From Candidatus Cloacimonadales bacterium (GTDB lineage Bacteria > Cloacimonadota > Cloacimonadia > Cloacimonadales > TCS61): DNA of 35,829 bases. The position numbers and the translations under genes are program-made. The notes beneath the pieces were generated by a model. It searched no databases, had not been told where the DNA came from, and was given only the letters and a program-made list of their open reading frames with translations. Each line of letters begins with the position of its first letter. Position 1 is the stretch's first letter. Below, piece after piece: positions 1 to 9,295 of this stretch. The DNA is taken from the NCBI GenBank assembly GCA_030656075.1, contig JAUSOT010000270.1, positions 1 to 35,829 on the forward strand, read 5' to 3'.

Positions 1-23
1 AGACGAAAACAAGAAACAATGCG

Positions 24-46
24 GACTCCTCGGGACGAGAAGTCCA
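24..46. repeat. Short hairpin at window start
   Basis: A compact inverted repeat: GGACT pairs with AGTCC and, inside it, CTCG pairs with CGAG around GGA. It lies just before the first composite repeat. It may be part of that repeat or the end of a gene outside the window; no coding frame can be assigned to bases 1-64. Confidence 0.35.
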
Positions 47-64
47 ACTTTCAAAATAAAGAGT

Positions 65-361
65 GAAATGTGTTTAAAGAAATAAATCCGCTCCCCTCAG
101 GATTTGAAGAGGGGCTGGGGGAGTTTAATTATCCATTATTGAACATGGAATATCCAAGTAGGAAGGGAAGATGAAGCAACCTTAAAAGTGCTAAGCTGGA
201 AGAACTATATGAAAGAAGCGCTTACAGGGTTCATCATACTTTTCCTCCCCCTAAATAGGGGGATCGAGGGGGTTGAAGTTGTGGCAAAGTTGAAAGCAAG
301 AATGCAAGAAACTTTCGCAAAATTTATAAAAGAAAAGTTGAAAGAACTTTTGGGAAAGTAA
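65..361 (+). repeat. Composite dispersed repeat, copy 1 (RAYT-region family B)
   Basis: Bases 65-127 match 19926-19988 at about 59 of 63 positions (GAAATGTGTTTAAAGAAATA... to ...CTGGGGGAGTTTA). A variable middle follows, then a second module at 244-361 that starts with the hairpin CCCCCTAAATAGGGGG. This module ends in an open frame whose last residues are FAKFIKEKLKELLGK before TAA. The same ending occurs at 19300 and 20153. The layout matches the copies on both sides of the transposase gene at 19311. No independent gene is seen here. Confidence 0.75.
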
Positions 362-370
362 TGCTTTTTC

Positions 371-420
371 TTCCCCCTAAATAGGGGGATCGAGGGGGCT
401 GAAAATGTGCCAAAGTTTGA
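371..420 (+). repeat. Partial family B repeat
   Basis: A second, truncated copy of the CCCCCTAAATAGGGGG hairpin module follows copy 1 directly, through GTGCCAAAGTTTG. It lacks the 3' part that encodes the conserved peptide end. Two modules in tandem, one truncated, suggest repeated insertion or recombination at this spot. Confidence 0.65.
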
Positions 421-458
421 AAATTACCAAGGTTTTATTAATTAACTGTAAAAGAAAG

Positions 459-488
459 TTGACATCATTTTGATGATAAGTAATTTTC
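459..488 (+). promoter_or_regulatory. Possible promoter of the receiver gene
   Basis: TTGACA at 459-464 is followed, with 19 bases between TTG and TA, by TAATTTTC. This resembles the TTTG/TAnnTTTG spacing of Bacteroidetes-type housekeeping promoters better than a sigma70 -10 box. It lies 25-50 bases before the start codon. Promoter rules for this lineage are not known to me, so this is weak inference. Confidence 0.25.
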
Positions 489-512
489 GAAATTGAATTT
501 GAGAGGTAAAAC

Positions 513-875
513 ATGAAAAAGAAAATTATGATCGTAGAGGATGAAACAATCATTGCTCGAGACCTGAAGCAACTGCTGCAAGGGGAAGGATACGAGATCC
601 AATCCATAGAAGACTCAGCGGAAAATGCCATGGCAAAGATTAAACTTGAAAAACCTGATCTGGTACTTATTGATATTCAACTTTTTGGTAAAATGGATGG
701 GATCAAACTGTCGGAGGAAATTGCCAGGATAGATCATATTCCAGTGATTTATGTTACGGCATACTCAGAGAAAGAGGTCATAGATCGAGCTATGAAAACG
801 AAACCAATAGCTTATATCATGAAACCGATCCTGGATGAAGACCTGGTCGATGCTGTAAAGGATGCTCTAAAATAA
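513..875 (+). CDS. Single-domain response regulator (CheY-like receiver)
   Basis: This is a stand-alone receiver domain of 120 residues with no output domain. It should accept a phosphoryl group from a histidine kinase and signal by protein contact or phosphorelay. The acidic pocket (ED at 9-10), phospho-acceptor Asp54 (in LIDIQL), Thr82 and Lys104 (in MKPI) are all present. The DIQL-x-G-x-MDGI signature is typical of receivers paired with PAS-type hybrid kinases. The ATG is preceded by GAGAGG. No kinase is adjacent on this strand, so the partner is probably elsewhere. A strong terminator follows. Family call is firm; pathway unknown. Confidence 0.9.
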   Translation: MKKKIMIVEDETIIARDLKQLLQGEGYEIQSIEDSAENAMAKIKLEKPDLVLIDIQLFGKMDGIKLSEEIARIDHIPVIYVTAYSEKEVIDRAMKTKPIAYIMKPILDEDLVDAVKDALK

Positions 876-877
876 AA

Positions 878-906
878 AAAGCCTGCAAAATCATCTTGCA
901 GGCTTT
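878..906. terminator. Bidirectional rho-independent terminator
   Basis: A perfect 11-bp stem (AAAGCCTGCAA / TTGCAGGCTTT) encloses a 7-base loop. An A-run lies on the left and a T-rich stretch on the right. It sits between the convergent receiver gene and clpX and can end transcription from both. Confidence 0.88.
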
Positions 907-922
907 CAAACTATTTTTTCTG

Positions 923-2158
923 TTAAGCTGTTTTATTTCTTTTTTCTTCTTTGAACGAAAATGCCGGCTCACTTAAGCCAAGAACTACATCTTTCGAGAT
1001 CAGGCATTCTTTAAGATTGTCCATCTCAGGAATGTTGTACATGATCTCGATCATGAATTTTTCCATGATTGCACGCAAACCACGAGCACCCATCTTTTGC
1101 TTGATAGCTACGTGAGCTATTTCACGCAATGCATCTACACTAAAATCAAGTTTCACATCCTCAATTTCAAAGAGTTTTTTATATTGCTTGCAAATAGCAT
1201 TTTTGGGATCTGTTAAAATCTTGACGAGAGCATCTTCATCCAGTTCTTGCAGATAGCTGACCACCGGCATTCTGCCGACCAGCTCCGGGATCAAACCGTA
1301 TTTCACCAAATCGTTAGGAATAACATGTCTAAATAGATCGTCTTCGTTGAGTTTGATTATTTTTGCTTCGGCATCAAAACCGATGATTTTCTTTTTCAAG
1401 CGTTTGCTGATGATTTTCTCCAATCCGAAAAAGGCTCCGCCGGAAATGAAAAGAATATTTTTGGTATCGATTTCGATAAATTCCTGCTGCGGGTGTTTAC
1501 GACCACCTTTGGGAGGAACGTTCACTTTGGCGCCTTCCAGGATTTTGAGAAGAGCCTGCTGCACTCCTTCACCGGAAACGTCGCGGGTGATGGATGGTGT
1601 CTCAGATTTCCTGGCTATTTTATCCAATTCATCGATATAAATTATCCCTTTCTCGGCTTTTTCGATATCATAACTGGCATTTTGCAGCAGCCGCACCAGG
1701 ATGTTCTCGACATCTTCTCCCACATAACCTGCTTCGGTGAGAGTGGTTGCATCTGCAATGGCAAAGGGAACTTTGAGCAATTTAGCCAGAGTCTGAGCGA
1801 TGAGAGTTTTGCCGGAACCGGTTGGCCCGATCATGAGAATATTACTTTTTTCAATATCGATATCGTCAGTGGGTCTTTGTTTGAAAATCCTTTTGTAATG
1901 ATTGTAAACAGCAACGGATATGATCTGTTTGGCAGATTCCTGGCCAATCACATATTGGTTCAGCAGCATGTGTATTTCTCGTGGGGTGGGAAGAACGAAA
2001 TGTTCGAATTCGTGTTTCTGATGATCAGCTTCGATGATGGTTGAACACATTTGGGTGCATTCATCACAGATGTTACCGCTGATACCTTTGATCAGGAATT
2101 TCGTTTCGATTTCCGATCTGCCGCAGAACGAGCAGTGATGTATATTCGGATTATTCAT
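923..2158 (-). CDS. clpX: ATP-dependent Clp protease ATP-binding subunit ClpX
   Basis: ClpX is the AAA+ unfoldase that recognises tagged or specific substrates and threads them into ClpP. Features seen are an N-terminal zinc finger (Cys9, Cys12, Cys31, Cys34), Walker A GPTGSGKT at 111-118, the GYVG pore loop near 144-147, Walker [10 protein letters not shown] near 172-180, the RKH loop at 220-222, and the sensor-2 GARGLR motif near the C-terminus. At 411 residues it is of usual length. ACGGAG precedes the ATG. It lies directly after clpP in the tig-clpP-clpX operon, with no gap in the ORF track. Confidence 0.98.
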   Translation of the reverse strand: MNNPNIHHCSFCGRSEIETKFLIKGISGNICDECTQMCSTIIEADHQKHEFEHFVLPTPREIHMLLNQYVIGQESAKQIISVAVYNHYKRIFKQRPTDDIDIEKSNILMIGPTGSGKTLIAQTLAKLLKVPFAIADATTLTEAGYVGEDVENILVRLLQNASYDIEKAEKGIIYIDELDKIARKSETPSITRDVSGEGVQQALLKILEGAKVNVPPKGGRKHPQQEFIEIDTKNILFISGGAFFGLEKIISKRLKKKIIGFDAEAKIIKLNEDDLFRHVIPNDLVKYGLIPELVGRMPVVSYLQELDEDALVKILTDPKNAICKQYKKLFEIEDVKLDFSVDALREIAHVAIKQKMGARGLRAIMEKFMIEIMYNIPEMDNLKECLISKDVVLGLSEPAFSFKEEKRNKTA

Positions 2159-2776
2159 TTATACTCCGTTTTTGGTAGTTTTCTGCAAAGAATCTTTGCG
2201 CGATTTGATCACTTCATCGATCAATCCGTATTCTTTGGCTTCCAGGGCGCTCATGAAGAAATTGCGGTCGGTGTCTTTTTCAATGCGTTTGAGCGTTTGC
2301 CCGGTATGAAATTGCAGCATTTTATTCAAGGTGATTTTATGTTGCAGGATTTCTCTGGTTTGAATTTCGATGTCGGAAGCTTGTCCTTGAGCACCACCCA
2401 GAGGTTGATGGATCATAATGCGGCTGTTCGGCAGAGCAAATCTTTTGCCTTTCTGTCCGGCTGAGAGCAGCAGCGCTCCCATGCTGGAAGCTTGACCTAT
2501 GCAGATCGTGCTCACATCGGGACGAACATACTGCATGGTATCGTAGATCGCCAAACCGGAAGAAACCAAACCGCCGGGACTGTTTATATACATGGAAATA
2601 TCTTTTTCAGGATCATCGGCAGCCAGGTGCAGAAGCTGGGCTATCACCACATTTGCCACGTTATCATCGATGGCTGAACCCAGGAAAATTATTCTGTCCT
2701 TTAATAGGCGTGAAAAAATATCATACGCTCTTTCGAACTGTCCTTCCTGCTCTACAACTATTGGTACATACGGCAT
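2159..2776 (-). CDS. clpP: ATP-dependent Clp protease proteolytic subunit ClpP (Asn in place of catalytic Asp)
   Basis: This is the serine peptidase that forms the degradation chamber for ClpX. At 205 residues it has normal length. Ser98 (GQASSMG) and His123 (MIHQPLGG) of the triad are present. Counting from His123 to the DTDRNFF motif, the residue aligned with E. coli Asp171 is Asn172; its codon, read from bases 2263-2261, is AAT. The rest of the fold signature is intact, including the [12 protein letters not shown] end, so this does not look like a decayed gene. The start is supported by AAGGAG. It lies about 10 bases after tig and immediately before clpX. Activity with Asn is uncertain. 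Confidence 0.96.
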   Translation of the reverse strand: MPYVPIVVEQEGQFERAYDIFSRLLKDRIIFLGSAIDDNVANVVIAQLLHLAADDPEKDISMYINSPGGLVSSGLAIYDTMQYVRPDVSTICIGQASSMGALLLSAGQKGKRFALPNSRIMIHQPLGGAQGQASDIEIQTREILQHKITLNKMLQFHTGQTLKRIEKDTDRNFFMSALEAKEYGLIDEVIKSRKDSLQKTTKNGV

Positions 2777-2786
2777 GAATTCTCCT

Positions 2787-4103
2787 TTATTCCGCTTTTC
2801 CGGATTCCGTTTTCTCTTTAGTTTTATCCTGTTTGGAAATCTTCTTCTTATCTTCCTTTGGATAGGAAACGAATTTGGAATTTTTTTCCAGGAAATCCAT
2901 CAATTTCTTCTCTTCCAAACTATATTTGAAATCATCGCTTTCGATCTGTTTTTTATACATTTCTTTATATTTTGCCACATCCAGCTTCAGATTTTCAGCA
3001 GCTTCGGCGATCATCGCTTCTTTATCTTCATCAGAAATTTCGATTTTTTCCAGTTTTTTCAATTCGTCCAGAAGGTAATGATTTTTTAGATTAAATGCAG
3101 CGATAGTTTCATATATAGGAACGATCTTATCGAGTTCCATCTTGTAAGCTTCAGCATAGGGTTTCGCCAAATCTTCGGCATAGCTTTTCACGAAAGAAGG
3201 GGGAAGATCAAAGGGATTTTCCTGGATCAGCGCAGTAGAAATTGCCTGTCGCTTTCTCTCGCCATTGTCTTTCTCGATCTTGATTTTCAATTCTTCCGCA
3301 ATTTTTTCTCTCAAGATTTCCAAAGAGTCATATTCCAGATCTTTAGCAAAATCATCGTTCAATTCCGGAAGCACCTTCCTCTTGATCTCTTTCACTTCCA
3401 CCAGGAATTCACGATCTTTTAAATTATCAGTAATTTCAGAATCGGTCGATTCTTCCGACTTTGTGAAAAGTTTGGTTTTTATTTCATCGCCGACTTTTAC
3501 GCCAGTCAAATTCTTGTTCATTATTTTGGAATAGGAATTATCGCCTAAGATGAACTGTCTGTTGATCTGTTTGGTTTCCTTTCCTTCATCGTCCAGGAAT
3601 TTGATCGTGACGCTTATCTGATCGTTAATTTCAGAAGTTTCCACGGTTTCTTCCGTAGCTGTTTTATGACGAAAATCTTCGATCGTTTCATCGATCATGG
3701 CATCTTTGAATTTGGTCGGTTCAAAAGGAATTTTCAAACCTTTATATTTTTCAACTTTGATTTGCGGCATAACTTCAAATGTGAAAACCATCACCAGGTC
3801 TTGCCCTTTTTCCCATTCGATCTCTTTTGCTTCACCCGGATTGATCGGATGCAGATCGTTTTCTTCGAGAGCTTGTTTATAATAATCGTTTAATTTCTGA
3901 TTAAAATATTCTTCTTTAACCTTGTCGCCATAAGTTCTTTCGATCATGGTAAGTGGTGCTTTTCCTTTACGAAAACCGGGAATGGCCACGAAGTTTTTAA
4001 ACTTACTCAATGTTTTATGATAATCCTGAAGCGCTTCTGTTGCTTCGATCGTGATTGTTAATTCCTTCACACATTGAGATATGTCCTTAATATCGACTTT
4101 CAC
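2787..4103 (-). CDS. tig: Trigger factor, ribosome-associated chaperone
   Basis: Trigger factor binds ribosomal protein L23 at the exit tunnel and shields nascent chains. The N-terminal ribosome-binding signature GFRKGKAP is at about residues 44-51. A middle FKBP-like domain follows, then a long, charged, helical C-terminal chaperone domain with a Lys-rich tail. The length of 438 residues is typical. The start codon is GTG (bases 4103-4101), preceded by AAGGAG at good spacing. It is the first gene of the tig-clpP-clpX operon and lies just downstream of a tRNA-Leu gene on the same strand. The middle domain is divergent, so its isomerase activity is uncertain. Confidence 0.96.
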   Translation of the reverse strand: MKVDIKDISQCVKELTITIEATEALQDYHKTLSKFKNFVAIPGFRKGKAPLTMIERTYGDKVKEEYFNQKLNDYYKQALEENDLHPINPGEAKEIEWEKGQDLVMVFTFEVMPQIKVEKYKGLKIPFEPTKFKDAMIDETIEDFRHKTATEETVETSEINDQISVTIKFLDDEGKETKQINRQFILGDNSYSKIMNKNLTGVKVGDEIKTKLFTKSEESTDSEITDNLKDREFLVEVKEIKRKVLPELNDDFAKDLEYDSLEILREKIAEELKIKIEKDNGERKRQAISTALIQENPFDLPPSFVKSYAEDLAKPYAEAYKMELDKIVPIYETIAAFNLKNHYLLDELKKLEKIEISDEDKEAMIAEAAENLKLDVAKYKEMYKKQIESDDFKYSLEEKKLMDFLEKNSKFVSYPKEDKKKISKQDKTKEKTESGKAE

Positions 4104-4149
4104 TAATTCTCCTTAACTTCTTGTTTGAATTCTGCACAATTTTATTATT

Positions 4150-4236
4150 TGGTGCGAAAGAGGGGACTTGAACCCCTACAGGATTGCTCCCACAGGATCC
4201 TAAATCCTGCGTGTCTACCAATTCCACCACTTTCGC
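4150..4236 (-). tRNA. tRNA-Leu (anticodon UAG)
   Basis: Read on the minus strand, this has a 7-bp acceptor stem (GCGAAAG/CTTTCGC), a D-arm with TGGTAGACACG, and the anticodon stem-loop CAGGA-TTTAGGA-TCCTG, giving anticodon TAG for CUA Leu codons. It also has a long class II variable arm and the TψC arm GGGGTTCAAGTCCCC. Discriminator A and an encoded CCA follow. The CCA occupies 4152-4150. It sits between the TPR gene and tig on the same strand. Confidence 0.97.
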
Positions 4237-4245
4237 ATTACAGAG

Positions 4246-5451
4246 CTATTTTTTTATCATCTGGTTGGTCAGGTTGATATAATTTACGGCTTCTTCAGAA
4301 TTCGGTACTAACTCTAACCATTTCTTCGCATAAACCAAAGCTTCTGCATAACGCTTTTCTCGAGTTAAAGTGTAGGTTAGATAAGAAATCCAATTTATGT
4401 TTTGCGGATCAAGATCAACAGCTTTTTTCAAGCATTTGATCGATTCATCCATATTGCCCAGTTTTTCGTAAATATTACTGGAATAGGCAAGTACATCGAT
4501 ATTGTCCGGATCACTTTCCAATATTTTTTTATATTGCTGTAAGGCTGTTTCCAAATAAGCTAATGATTGTTCTTTATTCCCAAGTTTCTCATAAATTTCA
4601 CTGGCAAAAATGAGTGCATCAAGATTGTCGGGTTCAAATTTTAAAACCTTCTCGTAAGAAATCAGAGTATTTTCCTGATCTTTCAGTTTATTGTAAGCCA
4701 GAGCCATATTGAAGTAGTTATCAACGCTTTCCGGATTTATTTGTGCCGCGGCTTTATACCATTTCAAAGCAGCTTCATAATTACCATTTTCAAAGTTTGT
4801 ATTACCGATCTGTGTGCGTACAATATCATCCAGTGTATCTTTTTCAGCTACTTTTTCCATATAATTCAGAGACTGTACTTCATCTCCCATTTTGGAATAA
4901 ACAAAAGCTATCATTTTTAAAGTTTTCACGCTATCGGGAGCGATTTCTAAAACATAGAGGAACTTATCCAATGCGCTTTGCAGGCTATCGTTTTGTGTAT
5001 CAGTTTGGGCATCCAGAAACAGCTTCACCCAGCAGATCTGCATAAGCTTGGGTATGCGCTCATTAATATCGTCCAGTTTTATATTTTTTATATATTTTTT
5101 ATGGAATTTTTTGGCAGCTTTTTCATCAGTTTGCATAAGAGTATTATATTCAGCATAAACTTCATCGATTTCAACTAATACATTCGTATAAATTGCAATG
5201 GCTTTTTTGTAATCAAAATTAAAATCATAGTAAATCCCAGCCATTTTGTTCAAGGCTTCGATGTTATGAGAATTATCTTCCAAAACTAGTTCATAAAAAG
5301 GAAGCGCCTTCTCCGGCCTGCCTTCTCTCAGGTGTAGGTTAGCTGATCTCAGATTTTTATTTCCTTCAGCCGTAAGATCTTGCGATGCAGCAAAAAGTGA
5401 TACGGATCCAATCACCAGTATTGCCAAACCGGTCAAAATTACTTTTTTCAT
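4246..5451 (-). CDS. Secreted or periplasmic tetratricopeptide-repeat protein
   Basis: This 401-residue protein has a clear signal peptide (MKKVILTGLAILVIGSVSLFA, likely cut after ASQ or nearby). At least seven TPR-like helical repeats follow, with phrases such as NYEAALKWYKAAAQINP and LISYEKVLKFEPDNLDAL. Two almost identical neighbouring repeats (SEIYEKLGN..., SNIYEKLGN...) point to recent internal repeat duplication. TPR arrays bind proteins and often scaffold envelope complexes; the partner is unknown. The start is well supported by GGAGG. tRNA-Leu lies 9 bases downstream on the same strand. Confidence 0.85.
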   Translation of the reverse strand: MKKVILTGLAILVIGSVSLFAASQDLTAEGNKNLRSANLHLREGRPEKALPFYELVLEDNSHNIEALNKMAGIYYDFNFDYKKAIAIYTNVLVEIDEVYAEYNTLMQTDEKAAKKFHKKYIKNIKLDDINERIPKLMQICWVKLFLDAQTDTQNDSLQSALDKFLYVLEIAPDSVKTLKMIAFVYSKMGDEVQSLNYMEKVAEKDTLDDIVRTQIGNTNFENGNYEAALKWYKAAAQINPESVDNYFNMALAYNKLKDQENTLISYEKVLKFEPDNLDALIFASEIYEKLGNKEQSLAYLETALQQYKKILESDPDNIDVLAYSSNIYEKLGNMDESIKCLKKAVDLDPQNINWISYLTYTLTREKRYAEALVYAKKWLELVPNSEEAVNYINLTNQMIKK

Positions 5452-5582
5452 TTTTCCTCCAAAATTACTTATATAATATATTTTAACGTACTTTATGCAA
5501 TTTTTTTTGTTAGGTTAAACAGTCAAGATATTTATTATGATTGAATTCATGAATGCGTTGTGAATGTTCAATCCCAATTCTG

Positions 5583-5634
5583 AAGTCTGACCTATTTCTG
5601 TGATTTGGTAAATCATCATTAATGGATCAGACTT
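5583..5634. other. Loose inverted repeat in the sppA-TPR gap
   Basis: AAGTCTGA and TCAGACTT form an 8-bp stem around a 36-base loop. The rest of the 253-base gap between sppA and the TPR gene shows nothing I can name. The loop is too large and no T-run follows, so it is not called a terminator. Confidence 0.2.
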
Positions 5635-5704
5635 CTTGCATTTCAACCCTGAAAGAGTCAACATCCAAACATTATCGGAAGAGACGTTTTCAGAATTTAT
5701 TTTT

Positions 5705-7438
5705 TTAGAACTGAATCTCGTATGGCATAATAGCCTGCACAGGATCGGTTTTGATATTTTTATAAAATTCGATCATTTCATCGAATTTCAATTCTTGAGG
5801 TATGCTCTTTTCCATGATCTTGGCACTGATATCGATATTGAATTTTTCTTTCAGTAACTCTTCCAGCATACTTTTTTTATGAGGATAATAATCGATTTGA
5901 TAATTGCTGATATTAGCTAATTCTGCAGCTTTAAGCACAGCATCGGACAACATTCCAACTTCATCGATAAGTCCATTTCTCTTAGCATCAGAACTCTCCC
6001 AGATCATCCCCTGAGCTACTTCCTCAACTTCGTTCAGAGTGAGAGAACGGCCTTCGGATACTCTCATTTTAAATTCCATATATGTGCTGTTCACAGATTT
6101 CTGTAAGGATTGGATTTCTGCCTGGGAAGGTTTTTCATACAAATTGAAAACATTATTGTATTTTCCATTTCCGATCCTTTCTGAATTTATACCGATTTTA
6201 TCGGTAAGACCGCTGATATTAGGAACTATGGAAACCACGCCAATGGAACCGGTGATGGTGAACGGATCAGCAAAGATATAATCGGAATTAACAGAGATAT
6301 AATAACCACCCGAAGCGGCCATATTTCCCATTGAAATTATTACCGGCTTCACTTTTCGAACTTGTTTTATCTTGTTCAATATGATCTCTGCGATGAGAGC
6401 GCTCCCGCCGGGACTGTTCACACGCAGCACGATCGATTTGACGGAGCGATTGCTCTGAAGTTCATCCAGAATTTTATTGATCTTGCTGGCTGAGAGATTA
6501 AGGGCTGATGTTATCGAATTGGATGGAGCAATTGTACCTTGAGCATAGACTACGGCAATCTTGTTGGCTGCTGTCACAGTTTGCTGAACTCTGTATTTCT
6601 CAAAATCGATCAGGTGATCTTTAAGATTAAGGAGATCGAGCAGTTCATCACGGTAATAAAGATCATCCACCAGTTTATAATCGAGAGCTTTGTTTTTGCT
6701 GATGAACAGCTCATCACGTTTTTCATAAATATATTTTATCTCATCCGCAGTCAGATTTCTATTTCTGGCCAGAGTCTCCAAAATCCTGGAATAGATCGCT
6801 CCCAGGGCTCGATCGAGATTTTCTTTTACAGGTTCCGAAAAGCTGTTTCTGGAATAATTTTCCCCGGCGCCTTTGTATTTTCCGGCATGGACGATTGTCA
6901 CATCGATACCGATTTTATCCAGCAGATCTTTATAGAAAATAACATTGCCACCAACTCCGGTAAGGAGAATTCCACCGGAAGCTGAAGGATTCAGATAAAT
7001 TTTTTCTGCTGCAGAAGCTAATAAATAATCACGGTTAAAGGCAAAATCAAGATAAGCATAAACCGGTTTGCCCTGAGCTCGAAAACGTTCCAGCGCCGTC
7101 ATGATCTCGTTCAAATCTGCATATCCGCAGGAAATGAAAGAAGGTTCCAGGAATATTCCGCTGATATTTACATCTTTGGCAGCCTGATCGATCTTTTGGA
7201 TGATTTCGTGGGCGTTCAAAGATTGATCTGCCAGGAAACCGTCTTCAAATTCATTGTAGGTAACGATCTCACCTTTCAAATCCAATTGTAAATACGAATT
7301 TGGCGCAACCTTAACCGATGCGGTATTCTGAGAAAAGTTTCTACCTAATTTAGAAATTCCTCGGAATCCAAGAAACAAAACAACGATTAAAATAATGATA
7401 GATGCTAAACATCCAAGAGCAAACCATTTAGATTTCAT
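5705..7438 (-). CDS. sppA: Signal peptide peptidase SppA, long (tandem-domain) form
   Basis: SppA is a membrane-anchored serine/lysine peptidase that degrades leftover signal peptides at the cytoplasmic membrane. One N-terminal membrane segment spans about residues 7-25. The length of 577 residues fits the E. coli-like 67-kDa form with two S49 domains. The catalytic lysine region AGKYKGAGE is near 185-193, in the N-terminal half. The nucleophile is Ser376 in GNMAASGGYY, after NSPGG at 341-345. AAGGAG precedes the ATG. It lies downstream of the regulator gene but is separated from it by a repeat-bearing gap of over 300 bases, so it probably has its own promoter. Confidence 0.95.
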   Translation of the reverse strand: MKSKWFALGCLASIIILIVVLFLGFRGISKLGRNFSQNTASVKVAPNSYLQLDLKGEIVTYNEFEDGFLADQSLNAHEIIQKIDQAAKDVNISGIFLEPSFISCGYADLNEIMTALERFRAQGKPVYAYLDFAFNRDYLLASAAEKIYLNPSASGGILLTGVGGNVIFYKDLLDKIGIDVTIVHAGKYKGAGENYSRNSFSEPVKENLDRALGAIYSRILETLARNRNLTADEIKYIYEKRDELFISKNKALDYKLVDDLYYRDELLDLLNLKDHLIDFEKYRVQQTVTAANKIAVVYAQGTIAPSNSITSALNLSASKINKILDELQSNRSVKSIVLRVNSPGGSALIAEIILNKIKQVRKVKPVIISMGNMAASGGYYISVNSDYIFADPFTITGSIGVVSIVPNISGLTDKIGINSERIGNGKYNNVFNLYEKPSQAEIQSLQKSVNSTYMEFKMRVSEGRSLTLNEVEEVAQGMIWESSDAKRNGLIDEVGMLSDAVLKAAELANISNYQIDYYPHKKSMLEELLKEKFNIDISAKIMEKSIPQELKFDEMIEFYKNIKTDPVQAIMPYEIQF

Positions 7439-7538
7439 TTTAACTCCTTTTTTATTACCTTGAAAAAATTTAAAAGCTTTCTCTTCCTGCTCAACTTTTC
7501 CAACGGTTATTTCTGTCCAATTTTCTACGTTTTAAACT

Positions 7539-7634
7539 AACCCCTCTGCCTGCGGCATCTCCCCTTGACAGGGGAGAATTATTCTCGTTCCAATGCTCCT
7601 GCGCTGGAACGTACAATCTCCGCTCTGCGGATTA
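7539..7634 (-). repeat. Family A dispersed repeat (two-hairpin type), minus orientation
   Basis: Read on the minus strand, this holds a TTCCA...TGGAA hairpin followed by CCCCTGTCAAGGGG and ending in AGGGGTT. This is the order seen at 14232-14293 and 14503-14564. It occupies most of the 314-base gap between the regulator gene and sppA; the rest shows no gene. Part of the unit differs from the other copies (GCCGCAGGCAG insert before AGGGGTT), so it is an older or variant copy. Confidence 0.7.
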
Positions 7635-7752
7635 CTCACATCTAACTTTGTTTTTCCAACGGTTTTTCCATCATATCACACTTAACCATTGAAAAGATTC
7701 ACGGGAAAGAATTTCTCCGGCAGAAGCAGTTTTCAAGGTTTTAATGCCTTCT

Positions 7753-9093
7753 CTAATTTTCAATTTCTAACTCTTTTATTTTTCTGGAAAGATTACTAAC
7801 CTGCAAGCCTAATGCTTCGGCAGTTCGAGATAAATTCCCGCCATTCAGTTGCAACTGAGTTGCCAGATATTTTGTTTCAAATTCCTTTTTCTTATCTTTG
7901 AAAAGCACGGTTTCATTCCAGAAATTTGTGGAAGATTTCACCTGTCCGAGGAATTCGATATCGGCAGGTTCAATGTTTTCTTTGGAAACAAGAATGTAGA
8001 TTCTTTCAATATAATTTCTCAATTCCCGCACATTTCCTTTGAAGCGCCAGGATTGCATCACTTTCATGGTTGCCGGCAGGAATATTTTGAGCGGAATTTT
8101 CAGATCATTAGCATAGAATCTTGAATAATGTTCGATCAATATTGGAATATCTTCAGGATGCTGATGAAGGGGAGGGGTGACGATGGGAATGACATTCAGC
8201 CTGTAATATAGATCTTCACGGAAAAAGCCCTGAACTATGAGTTCTTCCAGGTTTTTGTGCGTAGCAGCTATGATGCGGACATCTATCTTGCGGGTTTTAT
8301 TACCCCCGACTCTTTCGAATTCTCCTTCCTGGATCACGCGCAGGATCTTGGCCTGAGCATTCAGGTTCATATCGCCGATCTCATCCAAAAAGAGTGTGCC
8401 GCCGTCTGCCTGCTCGATCTTGCCGTCTTTGCTTCTATCCGCTCCGGTGAAAGCACCCCTTTCATAACCAAAAAGTTCGCTTTCCACCAGCTCGTTGGGA
8501 ATGGCAGCCGAATTGAATTTGACGAAAGGTTTATCTTTTCTGCGGCTGAGATTGTGAACTGCGTAGGCCACAAGTTCTTTGCCGGTGCCGCTTTCGCCGC
8601 GGATCAATACTTTGGAATCGCTGGGAGCCACTTTTTCGATCATGGAAAGCACTTCTTTGATGGCCGAGCTATTGCCCACCATCTGATACTGCTCACTCAC
8701 CGTGTCTTTTAATCTGTGATAATCCTGAGAAATGGTTTTAAATTCGATCGCCTTTTTGATGATCACTTTCACTTTTGTCAGGCTGAGCGGCTTTTCCAGG
8801 AAATCATAAGCGCCGAGACGCATGGCCTGCACCGCTTCTTTTATACCGCTGTGCCCCGAGATCATGATGACGATTTTCTCCGGATTGCTTTCTTTGATCT
8901 GTGCCAGCACGTCCAAACCGTTAGCGCCGTCCAGACGAACATCCAATAATATTATATCAGGCGAGAAAGCATCGACCTTGGCTAATCCTTTTTTGCTTTC
9001 CAAAGCATATTCGCATTCATATTCGTCATCTTCCAATATGTTTTTTAAGGATAAACAGATATTCATTTCATCGTCGATAATTAAAATTCTCAT
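7753..9093 (-). CDS. Sigma54-dependent response regulator, NtrC/NtrX family
   Basis: This regulator activates sigma54 promoters when phosphorylated. It has three parts. The receiver has phospho-acceptor Asp51 (LLDVRL) and Lys101 (LEKP). The AAA+ domain has Walker A GESGTGKE at 166-173, the sigma54-contacting GAFTGA loop at 213-218 and Walker B TLFLDEIGD near 233-241. A Fis-type helix-turn-helix lies at the C-terminus (NLSRTAEALGLQVSNLSRKI). The length of 446 residues is standard. CGGAG precedes the ATG. The NtrY-like kinase upstream is its likely partner. Family is firm; the target regulon and the exact NtrX assignment are inference. Confidence 0.95.
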   Translation of the reverse strand: MRILIIDDEMNICLSLKNILEDDEYECEYALESKKGLAKVDAFSPDIILLDVRLDGANGLDVLAQIKESNPEKIVIMISGHSGIKEAVQAMRLGAYDFLEKPLSLTKVKVIIKKAIEFKTISQDYHRLKDTVSEQYQMVGNSSAIKEVLSMIEKVAPSDSKVLIRGESGTGKELVAYAVHNLSRRKDKPFVKFNSAAIPNELVESELFGYERGAFTGADRSKDGKIEQADGGTLFLDEIGDMNLNAQAKILRVIQEGEFERVGGNKTRKIDVRIIAATHKNLEELIVQGFFREDLYYRLNVIPIVTPPLHQHPEDIPILIEHYSRFYANDLKIPLKIFLPATMKVMQSWRFKGNVRELRNYIERIYILVSKENIEPADIEFLGQVKSSTNFWNETVLFKDKKKEFETKYLATQLQLNGGNLSRTAEALGLQVSNLSRKIKELEIEN

Positions 9094-9138
9094 CTATTGC
9101 TCCGTGACTTTACATTCAATATTACTTTCATATTTATC

Positions 9139-9278
9139 AACCCCTCTGCCTTCGGCATCTCCCCTTGACAGGGGAGAATATTCGATCATCAGATGGTGTT
9201 GATATTTCATTCTAACATCTTTCAACTCTTTCATGTTTTCTTTCACATCCCCCTGTCAAGGGGGATTATCAGGGGGTT
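9139..9278. repeat. Inverted pair of family A repeats between kinase and regulator
   Basis: Two half-copies face each other: AACCCCTCTGCC...CCCCTTGACAGGGGAG at 9139-9179 and ATCCCCCTGTCAAGGGGGATTATCAGGGGGTT at 9246-9278. Each forms its own hairpin, and together they can fold into one long stem. The pair lies inside a likely kinase-regulator operon and could affect read-through or mRNA stability. The layout resembles REPIN or BIME pairs of REP elements. Confidence 0.7.
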
Positions 9279-9295
9279 CACAAATATTCATAAAA

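Noticed and set aside
1493-2044. 183-residue plus-strand ORF
   Set aside because: Antisense to clpX, whose motifs are unmistakable; a shadow frame.
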